A stretch of 64,000 nt of DNA from Leptospira fainei serovar Hurstbridge str. BUT 6 (GTDB lineage: Bacteria; Spirochaetota; Leptospiria; Leptospirales; Leptospiraceae). The notes below the pieces were generated by a model. It did not search any database, was not told the origin of the DNA, and saw only the letters and a program-made list of their open reading frames with translations. The stretch covers positions 62,001 to 126,000 of the forward strand of contig NZ_AKWZ02000010.1 of the NCBI RefSeq assembly GCF_000306235.2. Reading direction: 5' to 3'. The translations under genes and the position numbers were made by a program. Positions 12,681 to 22,862 of the stretch are shown here, one piece after another. Positions within the stretch are counted from its first letter, which is position 1, and every line of letters begins with the position of its first letter.

Positions 12681-13616
12681 TTATCGTCTAAATCCCGGAA
12701 AGATGAATCGAATTCCGAAAATCATTCCTTGCGATTTGACATCTTCGGGAACAGTTCCGAAATTTTGACCCCTTAAAGTGTCGATACAGGCTCTATCAAC
12801 CATATCCTGGCCTTGGGAAGATACTAGTTTCGTATCGATTACCTGACCGGCGTCGTTTAACATGAATTGAACCCTGACTTCTCCGGGGATAATCGCCTCT
12901 CTAACGACAGTACCGGCTCCGTCACGATAACCGAAATTTCCTCCACCGGGCGGTGCAAAACTTCCTTCGATTTGGCGGAGCATTCGCTTGAAGTAATCGT
13001 ATCCGGCAAGTTTCTTACGCGGAATCGAGAGAGATTGGCCGCCGTCCCAGCGAAAAAGAAAGTCCTGCTCAAACCGATAATTGAACGGTATTTTCGTCAT
13101 TCTCCCGCTGGCGGAAGATTGGGTTGCCTGCTCCTGACTTTTCGTCTGCTCTTGTACCGGGTCATTTTTTAAGATGGCGACTTCGTAAACTTTCTCTTCC
13201 TCGGTTTTTGTTTGCGAGGATTTAGGATTCGCTTGTTGCGAGGGGCGTTTGATCAGGTTTCCCCAAATAAATTCACGATGGGGAGAATCGGTATGAAACC
13301 CTTCTTTCTTCGTTAATCCTCCCGACCCTGCCGCATCCACGTTTGACAACGCCTTGTATTCGTCCTTTACCCGACTATCCACAAAGTCCTGCTCCAAAAG
13401 AACTTCGTAAATCTTTTCGCGTTCGTCTCGATCGGTGACTTTCACCATGGGGTCTTCCCCGAGAATTTTCCAAAGGACGTTTCTAGTAAAGAGATGCGCG
13501 ACCAGAAACGAAGCGAATGCAAACACCAAAAAAGAAGCGAAAAGAAGACGGCGATCGTCTTCGTCTATATTGGTCGGCTTGTCGATTTCTAGATTAAAAA
13601 AGGCCGGGAGCTGCAT
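12681..13616 (-). CDS. TonB-like C-terminal domain protein (energy transducer type)
   Basis: About 311 residues from the ATG at 13616. It has a cytoplasmic start, one membrane anchor ([20 protein letters not shown]), a long Gln/Lys/Ser-rich periplasmic linker, and a C-terminal domain typical of TonB or TolA family proteins: [23 protein letters not shown] followed by [20 protein letters not shown]. This fits a transducer that drives outer-membrane receptors or an envelope-spanning linker. The frame is open to 13685, which would overlap ruvB by 92 bases; the chosen start overlaps it by 23. No ExbB/ExbD genes are visible nearby, so a role in energising the BtuB-type receptor at 19.4 kb is only a possibility. 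Confidence 0.75.
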   Translation of the reverse strand: MQLPAFFNLEIDKPTNIDEDDRRLLFASFLVFAFASFLVAHLFTRNVLWKILGEDPMVKVTDRDEREKIYEVLLEQDFVDSRVKDEYKALSNVDAAGSGGLTKKEGFHTDSPHREFIWGNLIKRPSQQANPKSSQTKTEEEKVYEVAILKNDPVQEQTKSQEQATQSSASGRMTKIPFNYRFEQDFLFRWDGGQSLSIPRKKLAGYDYFKRMLRQIEGSFAPPGGGNFGYRDGAGTVVREAIIPGEVRVQFMLNDAGQVIDTKLVSSQGQDMVDRACIDTLRGQNFGTVPEDVKSQGMIFGIRFIFPGFRR

Positions 13617-14625
13617 CTTCGTCCGTTCTAATTCCCTTTGGGGGATAAGATTTTTCCAATATTCTGTACGCTTTTTCCGTGGCAACTCTACCAGAAGGTG
13701 TTCGATTAATCAAGCCCACTCTGACCATATAGGATTCGTAATGGTCTTCCAGGGTGCGCTCTTCTTCGCCGACAACCGCGGCGATCGGCTTCAGCCCTAC
13801 GGGTCCGCCTTTATACCGGTCTATCATACATTCCAATATTTGGCGATCCATTCTGTCCAATCCGTGTTCGTCGATTCCCAGTCTGCGAAAAGCTTCTTCG
13901 CAGGCCGGAATTCGAATTTTACGTTCGTCCTGGACTTCGGAAAAATCTCGGACTCTCTTTAAAAGATGATTCGCAATCCTAGGCGTCTTCCTAGATCGGC
14001 GGCCTATTTCCATTGCCGCCTCATTCTCGATTTCGTATCCTAAGATTTTCGCGGACCGGAGGACGATCTGTTTCATTTCTTCGTCGTCGTAGTATTCCAA
14101 ACGACTATGAATTCCGAACCTGCTTTTTAGAGGATCGGAAATGAGGCCGCTGCGAGTCGTGGCACCGATCAGCGTAAACGGTTTTAACTTAATTTGAATG
14201 GTTTGTGCCGTGATCCCTTCTCCGACGAGAAGATCGATCATATAATTTTCCATCGCGGGGTATAGAATTTCTTCCACTTTACGCCCGAGCGAATGCACTT
14301 CGTCGATGAACAAAATATCCCGCTCTTCCAAATCGGTAAGAAGCTTTGCCAAGTCCGCGCCGCGAGTCAGAACCGGAGCCGAGGTAACTATAAGTCGAGC
14401 CCCCAATTCCTGAGCGATGATTCCCGCCAAAGTCGTTTTTCCTAAACCCGGAGGTCCGGAGAGCAAGACGTGGTCCAACGCTTGCCCTCGTTTCTTAGCC
14501 GCCCCGACGAAAACGGAAAGGTTGGAAAGAATTTCTTTTTGGCCTATAAACTCCGAAAAAAAGGAAGGGCGTAGAGTTACCTCCTCCTCGAATTTTTCAT
14601 CCGGATTCAAAGTATGACGGGCCAA
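13594..14625 (-). CDS. ruvB: Holliday junction branch migration helicase RuvB
   Basis: Hexameric AAA+ motor that drives branch migration with RuvA. 343 residues, family length. Visible are the N-terminal [19 protein letters not shown], Walker [12 protein letters not shown], Walker [12 protein letters not shown], sensor 1 and arginine-finger region [18 protein letters not shown], and a C-terminal winged helix ([19 protein letters not shown]). ruvA and ruvC are not adjacent. It lies 10 bases downstream of htrA on the same strand. Confidence 0.97.
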   Translation of the reverse strand: MARHTLNPDEKFEEEVTLRPSFFSEFIGQKEILSNLSVFVGAAKKRGQALDHVLLSGPPGLGKTTLAGIIAQELGARLIVTSAPVLTRGADLAKLLTDLEERDILFIDEVHSLGRKVEEILYPAMENYMIDLLVGEGITAQTIQIKLKPFTLIGATTRSGLISDPLKSRFGIHSRLEYYDDEEMKQIVLRSAKILGYEIENEAAMEIGRRSRKTPRIANHLLKRVRDFSEVQDERKIRIPACEEAFRRLGIDEHGLDRMDRQILECMIDRYKGGPVGLKPIAAVVGEEERTLEDHYESYMVRVGLINRTPSGRVATEKAYRILEKSYPPKGIRTDEDAAPGLF

Positions 14626-14635
14626 AGAAAGTCCG

Positions 14636-15769
14636 TTATTCCTTAAGTTTAACCGAAATCTTAAGAGTCTGTCCTTTTCGGAAAACGGTGATCGTTAATC
14701 GTTGTCCGATTTTAGATCCGCGTATTTTAGCGACGATCTCCGAAGCGTTTTTAACCTTGGCTCCGTCTATCTCCAAAATCACATCCTCGATTTCAATTCC
14801 CGCATCCGCAGCTGCGCTACCGTTCACCACTTGTCGCACGAATGCTCCGGATACGGACGGCAATTTTAATTCTTTTGCGATCTCTTCCGTTACATCATCC
14901 AGTCCGACTCCGAGGCGGGGACGTTTTACCTTTCCGCCTGATTTTAATTCTTCTACGATTGCCTTAGCTTCATTAATCGGAATTGCAAACCCGAGTCCGA
15001 TCGAACCTCCGCTCGGTGAAACTATCATACGATTGATTCCGACTACACGGCCGTTGATGTCCAATAATGGGCCGCCGGAGTTTCCTTGATTGATGGCGGC
15101 GTCAGTTTGGATATAATGCACTCCCGAATTGTCTATTCCGCCGCGACCAACCGCGGAGACGATTCCGACAGTCATGGATTGTTCCAAACCCCATGGTGCG
15201 CCGATTGCAATCGACCAATCTCCCACTTTAACTGCGGAGGAATCGCCTAATTCAATCGGAGTCAAATTTGCATCCGTTTGGATTTTCAATAATGCGACAT
15301 CGATCGTCTGATCGGAACCGATTAACTGGGCGGGAAATTTCTTTCCATCCTTCGTGCTTACCGTAAATTTATCCCAGCCGCCTACTACGTGTTCGTTGGT
15401 GAGAATATAACCGTCTTTGCTCAGAACGATTCCCGAACCTAACCCGCTCTGTTTTTCTTTCTGCGGGCGAACTCTGCCTCTACGACCGTAATAAAAATCG
15501 AAGAACGGATCGACGCCTTGTTGAGTGACCGTTCTCTCCGTTGCGACGGAAACGACACTAGGAGAAACGTTCGTGTAAACTTCTTCAAAGGCTTGTTGAA
15601 TGGAAATTGCGGCTTTTGCCGCAGGTGTCGCTTCTCTATCCGCCTTCGCGTTGAGAAACAAAGAACTATTACCGGTAGAACCGCAATACAAGACTGGCGA
15701 CAAAAGTGTGCCCGCCATCACTGATACTCCGATAACCAGGAAATTTTTGAATCTGTAGGTTTTTTTCAT
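14636..15769 (-). CDS. htrA: HtrA/DegP-family periplasmic serine protease, single PDZ
   Basis: Envelope quality-control protease. The trypsin-like triad is His127 (TNEHVVGG), Asp157 (TIDVALLKI) and Ser231 (QGNSGGPLL). One PDZ domain follows from about residue 280 ([28 protein letters not shown]), making it DegS-like in layout at 377 residues rather than the two-PDZ DegP. The N-terminus is a signal or anchor segment; Cys29 in SPVLYC could be a lipidation site, but the -1 Tyr is atypical. First gene of the htrA-ruvB-TonB-like run, divergent from tmk. Confidence 0.93.
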   Translation of the reverse strand: MKKTYRFKNFLVIGVSVMAGTLLSPVLYCGSTGNSSLFLNAKADREATPAAKAAISIQQAFEEVYTNVSPSVVSVATERTVTQQGVDPFFDFYYGRRGRVRPQKEKQSGLGSGIVLSKDGYILTNEHVVGGWDKFTVSTKDGKKFPAQLIGSDQTIDVALLKIQTDANLTPIELGDSSAVKVGDWSIAIGAPWGLEQSMTVGIVSAVGRGGIDNSGVHYIQTDAAINQGNSGGPLLDINGRVVGINRMIVSPSGGSIGLGFAIPINEAKAIVEELKSGGKVKRPRLGVGLDDVTEEIAKELKLPSVSGAFVRQVVNGSAAADAGIEIEDVILEIDGAKVKNASEIVAKIRGSKIGQRLTITVFRKGQTLKISVKLKE

Positions 15770-15858
15770 GGATTCCTTTCCTCGGGAATGGGATTCCGGT
15801 TGGTACGCTTCAGGATTCGTCGGAAACCGACTGTGTCAAGTTGGTTTCGGAAACGTTA

Positions 15859-16470
15859 ATGGTATCACATCCGGGATTTTTTGTTTTTGAAGGTTTAGAC
15901 GGCAGCGGGAAAAGCACCCTAAGCCGCTACGTATTTGACCGACTTTCTCAGCAGAGTGTTCCCGCAATTTGCTTTGCCGAACCCACCAAATATGAAACCG
16001 GACAATTTTTAAGAAAATTTCTACGGGGAGAAATCGAACTTTCCGGCGAGGATCAAATTCAAGCGTTCCTAAAAGACCGGGAAATGTCTTTGGAAAAAAA
16101 CATTCTCCCGGCGTTGGCCGAAGGAAAGATCGTGCTTTTGGATCGGTATATATATTCCACTGCCGCGTATCAATCGGGGCTTGAGCTTTCCGCGCAGGAA
16201 ATCTTAAGACGGAATTTGGAACAAGGCTTTCCCGAACCTGATCTTCTATTTTACTTAGATCTGGATCCGGAACTTGCATTGTTGAGAATGGAAGGAAGGG
16301 AGAACGCGAAAGAAAGATTCGAATCTTTGGAAGTTCTTCGCAAAATTCGCGACTCCTACGAGAGTATCCTTCCCTCGTCAACGATTCGACTCGATGCAAA
16401 AAAGACAACGGCTGAACTTGCGAATATCGTGCTGGAGAAAATTCTTTCAGTTAGCGGAGATTGCCGCTAA
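15859..16470 (+). CDS. tmk: Thymidylate kinase
   Basis: Phosphorylates dTMP to dTDP for DNA synthesis. From the ATG at 15859 the protein has 203 residues. The P-loop is GLDGSGKST (residues 12-20); the DRY-type motif is LLDRYIYSTAAYQ and the base-binding region FAEPTKYETGQFLR. A TTG six codons earlier (15841) is also in frame, but the ATG places the P-loop at the normal distance. The 3' end overlaps the convergent small gene by 24 bases. Confidence 0.95.
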   Translation: MVSHPGFFVFEGLDGSGKSTLSRYVFDRLSQQSVPAICFAEPTKYETGQFLRKFLRGEIELSGEDQIQAFLKDREMSLEKNILPALAEGKIVLLDRYIYSTAAYQSGLELSAQEILRRNLEQGFPEPDLLFYLDLDPELALLRMEGRENAKERFESLEVLRKIRDSYESILPSSTIRLDAKKTTAELANIVLEKILSVSGDCR

Positions 16471-16800
16471 ATTACGCAAGGTTTCTTCGTGAATGGAAGC
16501 CTCTCTATCAAGTTGCTCGGCCATATCTAATAGTTTTTTTTTGCGACCGGAGAGAGGAGATAATTTCGGTTCGGCGGACGCGAGTTCCCGTAAGTGAGCC
16601 GCCTCGTTTCGTTTCTTTTTAGCCAAATTTTGCAGATATCTTCGAACGAGATCTTTTTGTTCGGGAGTGGACAAACTTTCGACCAGAGCCTTTTCGGTTA
16701 GCCTGGCTTCCTCTTCGGCGGAAAATGACGCCAAGGAAAAGGGGGATAAAAATAAGAAAAAAACAATTCCGCAAAGACTTGCAAAGCGATTCAATTTCAT
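16447..16800 (-). CDS. Exported helical hypothetical protein
   Basis: 117 residues from the ATG at 16800, which gives a signal peptide (MKLNRFASLCGIVFFLFLSP, cleavage near SLA). The mature part is highly charged and helical (EARLTEKALVESLSTPEQKDLVRRYLQNLAKKKR), probably a coiled coil. Family not recognised. An upstream in-frame codon at 16842 gives 14 extra polar residues that would bury the signal. It overlaps the end of tmk tail-to-tail. Confidence 0.65.
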   Translation of the reverse strand: MKLNRFASLCGIVFFLFLSPFSLASFSAEEEARLTEKALVESLSTPEQKDLVRRYLQNLAKKKRNEAAHLRELASAEPKLSPLSGRKKKLLDMAEQLDREASIHEETLRNLAAISAN

Positions 16801-17013
16801 ATAATGATTCGGTCCCATTCTTCGTCGGTCGGGCGCATGCATCAGAATCCCGCTCTAAGATGCAAACTAAGAATCCCCAAAATTCTGTACACGAAAAAAC
16901 ATAGGATCCGCTCATTTTCGCCTTCTGATTATGTAAGATTAGAGCACTTCCGGCAAAAGCCTTAGATTGCTGTTGACGTTGAGCCTTCTCCTAAAAAACT
17001 CTCCTTACACATC

Positions 17014-17085
<72 letters not shown>

Positions 17086-17449
17086 GAATTCCCGCTAAAA
17101 CTAAAATTAAGGACTCGAAGCGAGAACTTGAAAGCAAGCATAGCGACTCATAGGGAGCGTAAATGCTTGCGACCGAACCACAGGATGTGGTGAGGCAAGT
17201 TCGAGACGCCGTGGAGCTTAGTCGAACAGGATGTGAGACTGCGAAACGGCGAGTCCCGGTAGGTGCAAAATTCCCGCTGAAACTAAAATCGAGGACTCGA
17301 AGCGAGAACTTGAAAGCAAGCATAGCGACTCATAGGGAGCGTAAATGCTTGCGACCGAACCACAGGATGTGGTGAGGCAAGTTCGAGACGCCGTGGAGCC
17401 GAGTCGAACAGGATGTGAGACTGCGAAACGGCGAGTCCCGGTAGGTGCG
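17086..17449 (+). repeat. Two tandem 182-bp structured units, each ending in a copy of the tRNA-Arg 3' end
   Basis: The tRNA 3' segment GAGTCCCGGTAGGTGC (17069) recurs at 17251 and 17433, exactly 182 bases apart each time, and the 165 bases between are almost identical in both units (a few substitutions, e.g. TTA/CGA near 17218 versus 17400). Each unit folds well. In unit 1: GGACTC (17111) with GAGTCC (17251); GAACTTG (17124) with CAAGTTC (17196); inside that GCAAGCAT (17134) with ATGCTTGC (17163) and ACCACA (17177) with TGTGGT (17186); and GCCGT (17208) with ACGGC (17246). ACAGGATGTG occurs twice per unit (17180, 17226). The period is not a multiple of three, so coding repeats are excluded. 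Function is unknown: structured RNA, tRNA-processing decoys or tandem insertions at the tRNA end are all possible. Confidence 0.9.
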
Positions 17450-17455
17450 AAAATT

Positions 17456-18109
17456 CTATTCTAGAATTTCCGCTTCTTTCCAATTCCCGCGTTGCATTGC
17501 GATTTCGCGAGCTGTTTGCCCATCTTTCGTTTTTAGCTCAGGATTTGCTCCGTGTTTTAGAAGAAGAGCCACGATATGTCCGTTTCCCTGGCGCGATGCA
17601 GCGATATGCAACGGAGTATAGCCGCCTTCTTCCTGACCGTAATTAGGATCCGCACCCCGTTCGATTAAAAGTTTTACCGTTTCGTCCTTTCCGGAGGCTA
17701 CCGCCGAATGAAGCGGAGTGTTACCGAAAGAAAATTTGCTCTTGGATTTTGCCTGTAACTCGGCTCCGTGATCCAGCAAGAATGTTACTAAAGAGCTTCG
17801 ACCAAAATGAGCTGCTAAGTGAAGAGGAGTCCAACCGTCCGGACTATAGGAATGCACTGCCGTTGGATCTTTTTCCAACAATTCTTGAACCCTCGCCTGA
17901 TTGCCGAGAGCGGCCGCTTCGAATAAATTTAAGGGAATTTCCAGGGTCAGATAGGCCTGAATGATGTCCTCCTTCCCGTAATAGAGGGCAAAGAGCAAAG
18001 GAGTAATACCCTCCGGATTTGCCAGAGAGCCTAAAGATGGGTTTTCGCGCAAGGCATAGATCACCTGGGCTTTTTGGCCGGAGGCGATCAGGTGAAATAT
18101 ATCGGACAT
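17456..18109 (-). CDS. Ankyrin-repeat protein
   Basis: 217 residues with no signal peptide, built of about five to six ankyrin repeats; the clearest are PDGWTPLHLAAHFGRSSLVTFLLDHGAEL, FGNTPLHSAVASGKDETVKLLIERGADPN and GGYTPLHIAASRQGNGHIVALLLKHGANPE (only key TPLH and GA-N positions matter). Ankyrin proteins mediate protein binding; the partner is unknown. The ATG at 18109 follows a GGGGGT stretch; a TTG two codons earlier is less likely. It stands alone, converging on the tRNA-linked repeat. Confidence 0.88.
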   Translation of the reverse strand: MSDIFHLIASGQKAQVIYALRENPSLGSLANPEGITPLLFALYYGKEDIIQAYLTLEIPLNLFEAAALGNQARVQELLEKDPTAVHSYSPDGWTPLHLAAHFGRSSLVTFLLDHGAELQAKSKSKFSFGNTPLHSAVASGKDETVKLLIERGADPNYGQEEGGYTPLHIAASRQGNGHIVALLLKHGANPELKTKDGQTAREIAMQRGNWKEAEILE

Positions 18110-18193
18110 TGGCAAACCTAACCCCCGAAGCGTAAAAGGGATACTGTCCCGTTTACTTTCCTTGTCAATTCAGATTAATACCCTTACAAAATT

Positions 18194-19369
18194 CTAATTA
18201 TCGATCAATTCAAAAAGATCGAACGGTTGCAAGTCGACCGAAATCGGGAGCGGGGTAAGTATCGAATTTCCATTCTTCGTGTCGAACATAGAAACGCCCG
18301 GTTGCGTAAATTGCGTATTGGCTACGTACAGGATTCCGCCGGAAGAAAGTAATATGGAAGAAAGACTAGCATCGAAGGAAGAAGGAATGAAAAGCAAAGT
18401 GGAAAGTTTCGCGCCTGTACTCGGATCAAAAACCTGCAAAGTCTTATTAAAACCGGCATCCAGAACGCTCGCATATCCGAGATGATCGTTGGCGATTTGT
18501 ACGACCATCAAATCTCCGCCCGAAGTCGTTTCCGCATATAAGTAATTCGGCAAGAAGGTCCTCGTAGAAAGCCGGAAAGCGACAATACCTCCGTCGATTC
18601 GACTGATATACCCTATATAATTCGGAGTCGGAATCACCAAATGCGGTTCGCCGAAAAGATTCAGTAATTGAGGTTTTCCTAATGGATTCGGAGTCGGAAA
18701 ATTATATACTGCGACTACGCGATCGGAGTTGATATCGATTTCAAGCAAAAGAGAGAGGCCGCTCGGGGGCCAGTAGCCGCTTGCATCGTTGCGATCCAGA
18801 CGTTGCAAACAAACAAAAAGACTGTTCCCGATGATTTTCATCCCTGACATTTCCGGCAACCCGTCGGGATGACCCGAAGTCGAGGTAGGTTCCGAATACC
18901 CGCCCAGATCCAAAGCCCCTAAAGATGTACCGTTGCTCGGATCGATAATTCTAAGGAATCGCGAGTTGTAAAGAGACACGTATGCCTTATTCGGTCCTGC
19001 AAATTCGATATCTGCGGGATTCGTACCGGCTCCCATAGACCATTCCGCAATCGTTTGAAACGCTAAATTCGGGTCCAGAATCTGGATACTGTCTCTATTT
19101 AATCTATTTATAATATATACTTTAGAACCGTAATATCTTCCGATTGCGTCGGAGTGAATCGGAGTCAAGCCGGGATAGGAAATTTTCAATTCCGGATTTA
19201 AGACTTTAAATCGTCCGGAACTGCTAAAATCGGTGGTTACGACTCCGATATTTCCGGAGACATTCGGCGTAAGAAACAAAGTATAGAGAGGAGGACGATG
19301 AATATCCTCGCAATTGACGGACAAGAGCCAAAAGAGAAGAATCGCAGAATAAGATAAAAGCCGTTTCAT
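18194..19369 (-). CDS. Beta-propeller surface-type lipoprotein, candidate B12-capture partner of BtuB
   Basis: 391 residues with a signal ending LLSVNC (Cys20, spirochaete-type lipobox). The mature protein is a run of YncE-like beta-propeller blades: KVYIINRLNRDSIQILDPN, AYVSLYNSRFLRIIDPSNGT, LQVFDPSTGAKLSTLLF and GVSMFDTKNGNSIL each show the strand-turn pattern with ID/FDP..G. It lies 4 bases after the TonB receptor gene in a riboswitch-controlled operon. In Bacteroides, BtuG is a propeller lipoprotein that sits on BtuB and captures cobalamin; the same architecture and pairing here suggest an analogous role, but I cannot show homology by eye. Confidence 0.78.
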   Translation of the reverse strand: MKRLLSYSAILLFWLLSVNCEDIHRPPLYTLFLTPNVSGNIGVVTTDFSSSGRFKVLNPELKISYPGLTPIHSDAIGRYYGSKVYIINRLNRDSIQILDPNLAFQTIAEWSMGAGTNPADIEFAGPNKAYVSLYNSRFLRIIDPSNGTSLGALDLGGYSEPTSTSGHPDGLPEMSGMKIIGNSLFVCLQRLDRNDASGYWPPSGLSLLLEIDINSDRVVAVYNFPTPNPLGKPQLLNLFGEPHLVIPTPNYIGYISRIDGGIVAFRLSTRTFLPNYLYAETTSGGDLMVVQIANDHLGYASVLDAGFNKTLQVFDPSTGAKLSTLLFIPSSFDASLSSILLSSGGILYVANTQFTQPGVSMFDTKNGNSILTPLPISVDLQPFDLFELIDN

Positions 19370-19373
19370 ATTC

Positions 19374-21515
19374 CTAAAACCTTCCGCTTAAGGTGACGAA
19401 CCAATTTCGACCCGGCAAGGGATATCCTACTATGTCCTCCACCCTCTTGTCACCTACGTTACGCAAATCAAAACTAAGAAGCAGTTCTTCGGGAGCCTTG
19501 TCAGTTTTAGGATCCCGAGGACTCTCCTCGATCGGAGAAGAATAAAGCACAATCGTCAAATATAGATTCCAGATCTGTCTTGCAGGTTGGTAGTTTATGT
19601 ATTCGTTGGTTCTATCTTTAAAGACGGCTCCAACGTAAACCAATTCGACGCCGCCTTCCCACCTTTTAGCACGATATCCGACGGTGGAAGAAATTTCATG
19701 CCTTGGCCGTAACGGCAGATATTTTCCTCTCAAATACGGTGCGGCCGACATGTTGATCGCCTGCTGATACGTATAATCGATCAATAATTTCCAACCCTTA
19801 TATTCGGTTTTATGAGAAATTTCCGTTCCGTCTATCTTAGCCGAATCGACATTTTCCGGCCTTAAGGTAAACTGAGAGTTCGGGATAAACAAAATCATAT
19901 CGGAAATTCGTTTTCTAAAGTAGGAAACGGAGCCTTGCGTTTTCAAATTTCCATTGGTATATTTTGTGGAAAAACCTGCGTCCACGTTCGTGCTTTTTTC
20001 CGGCTTTAAACTGTCGTTCGGTAGGATAGTTCCTACTTCACCGAACAATTCTAGAAAACTAGGAATTCGATTTTGTTTGGCAATGTTCGCTTTTAAATCC
20101 AGATTAAACGATTCGTATTCGAATAATTTGTACAAAAGCCCCGTTTTGGGATTGGAGAATGAAGTCGTCTTGTCGCTCGAAGCTAATGGATCCTGCCGCT
20201 GGTACCAAGGTTGATTGGTTTGAAAGCGATCCTTGTAAGTATCCCACGAAACGCCGGGGGTTAAAACAAGTTTACCGTCCATCAATCTGATTTCATCCTC
20301 GATTTGCGAGGTTATATAGGTTCTGGATTTTCCAGGCTCGTAATTTAAATCTATATTGTCCGTATTGCTTCTCGTCCTCGAGAACGTTTCTTTCTCCAAT
20401 CCGAAATGCAATCGAATGATTTGTAAATAATTCAATAAGTAGAAGGTAGGCGTAACCTGAATTCCTGATTGATGAATGCGAGCGGCGGAATTAGGAGTCC
20501 CCGAGGAAAATTCCGATTTAGGATCGTAAAGATCGTCATTGGCGAATGTAGTAAAGCCTCTCGTTTCCAATCTTAATAATCCGTCGAACAAGCCTTTCGT
20601 ATCCGTCGTAACGGATGAGGTATTTCTTAAATATTTTCGATGAACTTGTCGAGTTTGATTGGATGCCGGTCCGGGAATTCCCTGGTATCGATAATTGAGG
20701 TCATTCCAAAATCGAATTTTAGTTTTTCCGATATCTCCGTCCAGTCCGACCATTCCCGAAGATCGTTCGTATTGCGCGTTTCTCCTTCGATCGATCGTAT
20801 CGTCGTAAGGATTTACGATTATAGTTCCGTGCGGATTTAAGTATGGAAAGTTTTGGTCCGATTTTTCTCCCAAGAAAAATAAACTAGTACCGAGCCCTCC
20901 GTATGTTCCTGTATGCGTGACGGTTCCTTTCCCGGTATTATAACTTCCACCGCCGATATTGACTCTTGTTTTGGGAGGCCCGGTCGATTTTCGAGTGACC
21001 AAGTTCACGCTTCCTCCGATTGCCGAGCCGGAAAATCCGACAGGAGCTCCGGATCGGTATACTTCTACGCTTTGCAAATTATCGAAAGGAAGGTCGGCCA
21101 AATTCACTTCCCCGCCTTGTGTATTATTAAACGGCACTCCATCTATGAAAATTCTGGATTGATTCGGGTTCGTTCCTCGAAGTGACAGTGTCGAATAAGA
21201 CCCCAATCCGCCGTATCGTCTAACTCGAACCCCGGCTTCCCTTTCTAACACATCGGGAAGATTCGTATAACGCGCATTATATTGGTCTAAATTGATGGAA
21301 GATTGAAATCCTGTGGGATTTTTACGAAAATTTTCGGGTTGTGATGAATCGGATACTTTTCCTAAAACTTTGAGCGGAGCGGATTCCTTTTTAGTCTGAT
21401 CTTGCGAAAAAGCCGCATGCGAAAGAAAGGCTAAGCCAAACACAAGAATCCGATTCGCTCCGAATTGCAAAGCAAAGATTGTTTTTTCGGAGGTACGAAC
21501 GCGTTTGAACGACAA
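19374..21515 (-). CDS. btuB: TonB-dependent outer-membrane receptor, BtuB-like
   Basis: 713 residues: signal peptide, a plug domain ([70 protein letters not shown]) and a beta-barrel ending in the outer-membrane C-terminal Phe ([10 protein letters not shown]). Expected to import a large chelate across the outer membrane using TonB energy. The cobalamin riboswitch upstream makes a corrinoid the likely ligand. The start is a TTG at 21515 with GGGAG six bases ahead, inside a hairpin. It is followed after 4 bases by the propeller lipoprotein gene. Confidence 0.9.
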   Translation of the reverse strand: MSFKRVRTSEKTIFALQFGANRILVFGLAFLSHAAFSQDQTKKESAPLKVLGKVSDSSQPENFRKNPTGFQSSINLDQYNARYTNLPDVLEREAGVRVRRYGGLGSYSTLSLRGTNPNQSRIFIDGVPFNNTQGGEVNLADLPFDNLQSVEVYRSGAPVGFSGSAIGGSVNLVTRKSTGPPKTRVNIGGGSYNTGKGTVTHTGTYGGLGTSLFFLGEKSDQNFPYLNPHGTIIVNPYDDTIDRRRNAQYERSSGMVGLDGDIGKTKIRFWNDLNYRYQGIPGPASNQTRQVHRKYLRNTSSVTTDTKGLFDGLLRLETRGFTTFANDDLYDPKSEFSSGTPNSAARIHQSGIQVTPTFYLLNYLQIIRLHFGLEKETFSRTRSNTDNIDLNYEPGKSRTYITSQIEDEIRLMDGKLVLTPGVSWDTYKDRFQTNQPWYQRQDPLASSDKTTSFSNPKTGLLYKLFEYESFNLDLKANIAKQNRIPSFLELFGEVGTILPNDSLKPEKSTNVDAGFSTKYTNGNLKTQGSVSYFRKRISDMILFIPNSQFTLRPENVDSAKIDGTEISHKTEYKGWKLLIDYTYQQAINMSAAPYLRGKYLPLRPRHEISSTVGYRAKRWEGGVELVYVGAVFKDRTNEYINYQPARQIWNLYLTIVLYSSPIEESPRDPKTDKAPEELLLSFDLRNVGDKRVEDIVGYPLPGRNWFVTLSGRF

Positions 21516-21523
21516 AGAAATCT

Positions 21524-21598
21524 CCCGTACGGGAGACCGGGTGGGAGGGCGAGAGGGTTTACCGCAAACTCAAAGACTTCCCGCCCGACTTTAACTCC
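21524..21598 (-). promoter_or_regulatory. Expression platform: hairpin enclosing the ribosome-binding site of the receptor gene
   Basis: On the minus strand TCTCCC-GTAC-GGGAGA (about 21531-21546) forms a six-pair hairpin whose 3' arm is the ribosome-binding GGGAG of the receptor's TTG start. Just upstream GGGCGGGA can pair with TCTCGCCC (eight pairs, one wobble), and GACTTT/AAAGTC makes a hairpin directly after the aptamer whose loop CGGGAGTT is placed like the kissing-loop P13 of B12 riboswitches. This suggests translational shut-off when cobalamin is bound. Confidence 0.6.
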
Positions 21599-21617
21599 CG
21601 AAAGTCCGACAAATGAT

Positions 21618-21812
21618 AAGCGAAAGGATAGATTTTCTGGCTCGCGCCCGGGACGGCGCCTTCCCATCTCGTTATAGACAGTGGCCTTGCTACCATCCCG
21701 TAAGACGACGCTTACAGCTGCGGGTTCAGCTTCGGACTTTCACCGAATTCCCTTTTCCTCTTGGCTTGCCAGGCCAGCTTTATGGGGGGAAACGCTACGG
21801 CAATCGGAAAAC
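21618..21812 (-). promoter_or_regulatory. Cobalamin (AdoCbl-type) riboswitch
   Basis: Reading the minus strand, the aptamer core is clear: GGGAATTCGGTGAAAGTCCG, then GCTGAACCCGCAGCTGTAA, a variable stem-loop, CCACTGTCTATAACGAGATG and GGGAAGGCG, and the B12 box GAGCCAGAAAATCTATCC (21626-21643). The order and spacing match the cobalamin riboswitch consensus. The outer P1 boundaries are approximate. It precedes the receptor gene, and should lower its expression when cobalamin is plentiful. Confidence 0.92.
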
Positions 21813-22016
21813 ATCGAGCATCCCTGCTTGAAGGCATATTCAAGTCCTCTACACGAAATCGATCTGAAATCGCAATACGGCTCGCACCCCCCGTCTTCAA
21901 ATCCGATCCTGTCGCAGAAATTCACGAAAACCGATAAATATTTTCTTGAAGTCATCAAATCGAAAGCCAGAATGTTCGCATCTCAAATCCACCGAACCTC
22001 GGAGTATAGAACGCGA

Positions 22017-22754
22017 ATGAAACTTAAAGAACTATCAGTATGGCTTTTGACCGGAGCATTCCTCTTGTCCTCGTCTTCCGTGTCTGCACTCGGTACCTAT
22101 TCAGAAGGTTGGACCGTAGCGAAACTGATTCAATTTGAAAGCAGAGGACTCATCTTTGATTCATACGAAGGATACTTGGAAGTAACGACTTTCGATAAAA
22201 ATGAAAAATGCGACGAAAGCAAAGACGAGTGCTTTACCCCGACCAAACAAAAGGTAGCGTTCAGCGTTCGTCCCGAAACGGCGGACGTAGTCAATTTTTT
22301 AAGTAAAAGCTTAAATCAGGAAGTGTTAGTGCAGTATAGAATTCATCGAATCGAACCTATCGCTCTTTCGACAGATTTCGAAGTTCTGACCGCACAAAAA
22401 CAGGAAACCGTACTCGGAAAAGATATAGCCGATAAATTTATCGGTCCAAAAACCGGATCTAAAAGAAATTTCTCGGTCACCGGAAGAATACTGAGCCTTG
22501 AATATAGGGGAACTGCAATCGGTACTTACGAAGGCGTTTATTTAGACGAAGCGAGAGGAAAAGTACACCCGTTCTCCGTTACCAACGAAGAGGTGGCTAC
22601 GTTCGCTTGGGCCGCTCTTAAATATAATCTTAAATACTATCTTGGAATTTCGGTAGCCTTTGCCACCGGAGTGCGGGAATCGCATTACGATTTATTCGAA
22701 GTAAACTTTAAGAGCCCTGCCGGAGCGGTCGAAGCCGCGCCTAAGCCGAACTAA
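22017..22754 (+). CDS. Exported hypothetical protein
   Basis: 245 residues from the ATG at 22017, chosen because it begins a good signal peptide (MKLKELSVWLLTGAFLLSSS, cleavage after VSA). The open frame runs 112 codons further upstream but that part lies antisense to the riboswitch. The mature protein is mostly predicted beta, with a CDESKDEC pair of cysteines and several KNE/ESK charged loops; no domain recognised. An ATG at 21972 is an alternative start. It has its own terminator downstream. Confidence 0.72.
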   Translation: MKLKELSVWLLTGAFLLSSSSVSALGTYSEGWTVAKLIQFESRGLIFDSYEGYLEVTTFDKNEKCDESKDECFTPTKQKVAFSVRPETADVVNFLSKSLNQEVLVQYRIHRIEPIALSTDFEVLTAQKQETVLGKDIADKFIGPKTGSKRNFSVTGRILSLEYRGTAIGTYEGVYLDEARGKVHPFSVTNEEVATFAWAALKYNLKYYLGISVAFATGVRESHYDLFEVNFKSPAGAVEAAPKPN

Positions 22755-22778
22755 TCTTAGGTTCCCGAAATCGGAAAA

Positions 22779-22825
22779 GAATGCTCGTATCCGGAATTTC
22801 AACCCGATTCGAGCATTCTTTTTTT
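22779..22825 (+). terminator. Rho-independent terminator
   Basis: GAATGCTCG (22779-22787) pairs perfectly with CGAGCATTC (22810-22818) and is followed by seven T residues. It ends the exported hypothetical gene and separates it from the convergent capA-type gene. Confidence 0.9.
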
Positions 22826-22862
22826 AAGCATAACGTCGCGGTAAATTCGAAAATTCCATTCC

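Noticed and set aside
15836..16408. 190-codon frame antisense to tmk
   Set aside because: Shadow of a well-supported gene; composition is Arg/Ser/Phe-rich like other antisense frames here.
21681..22016. 112-codon N-terminal extension of the 22017-22754 gene
   Set aside because: It lies antisense to the cobalamin riboswitch and lacks any protein-like pattern; the signal peptide starts at 22017.
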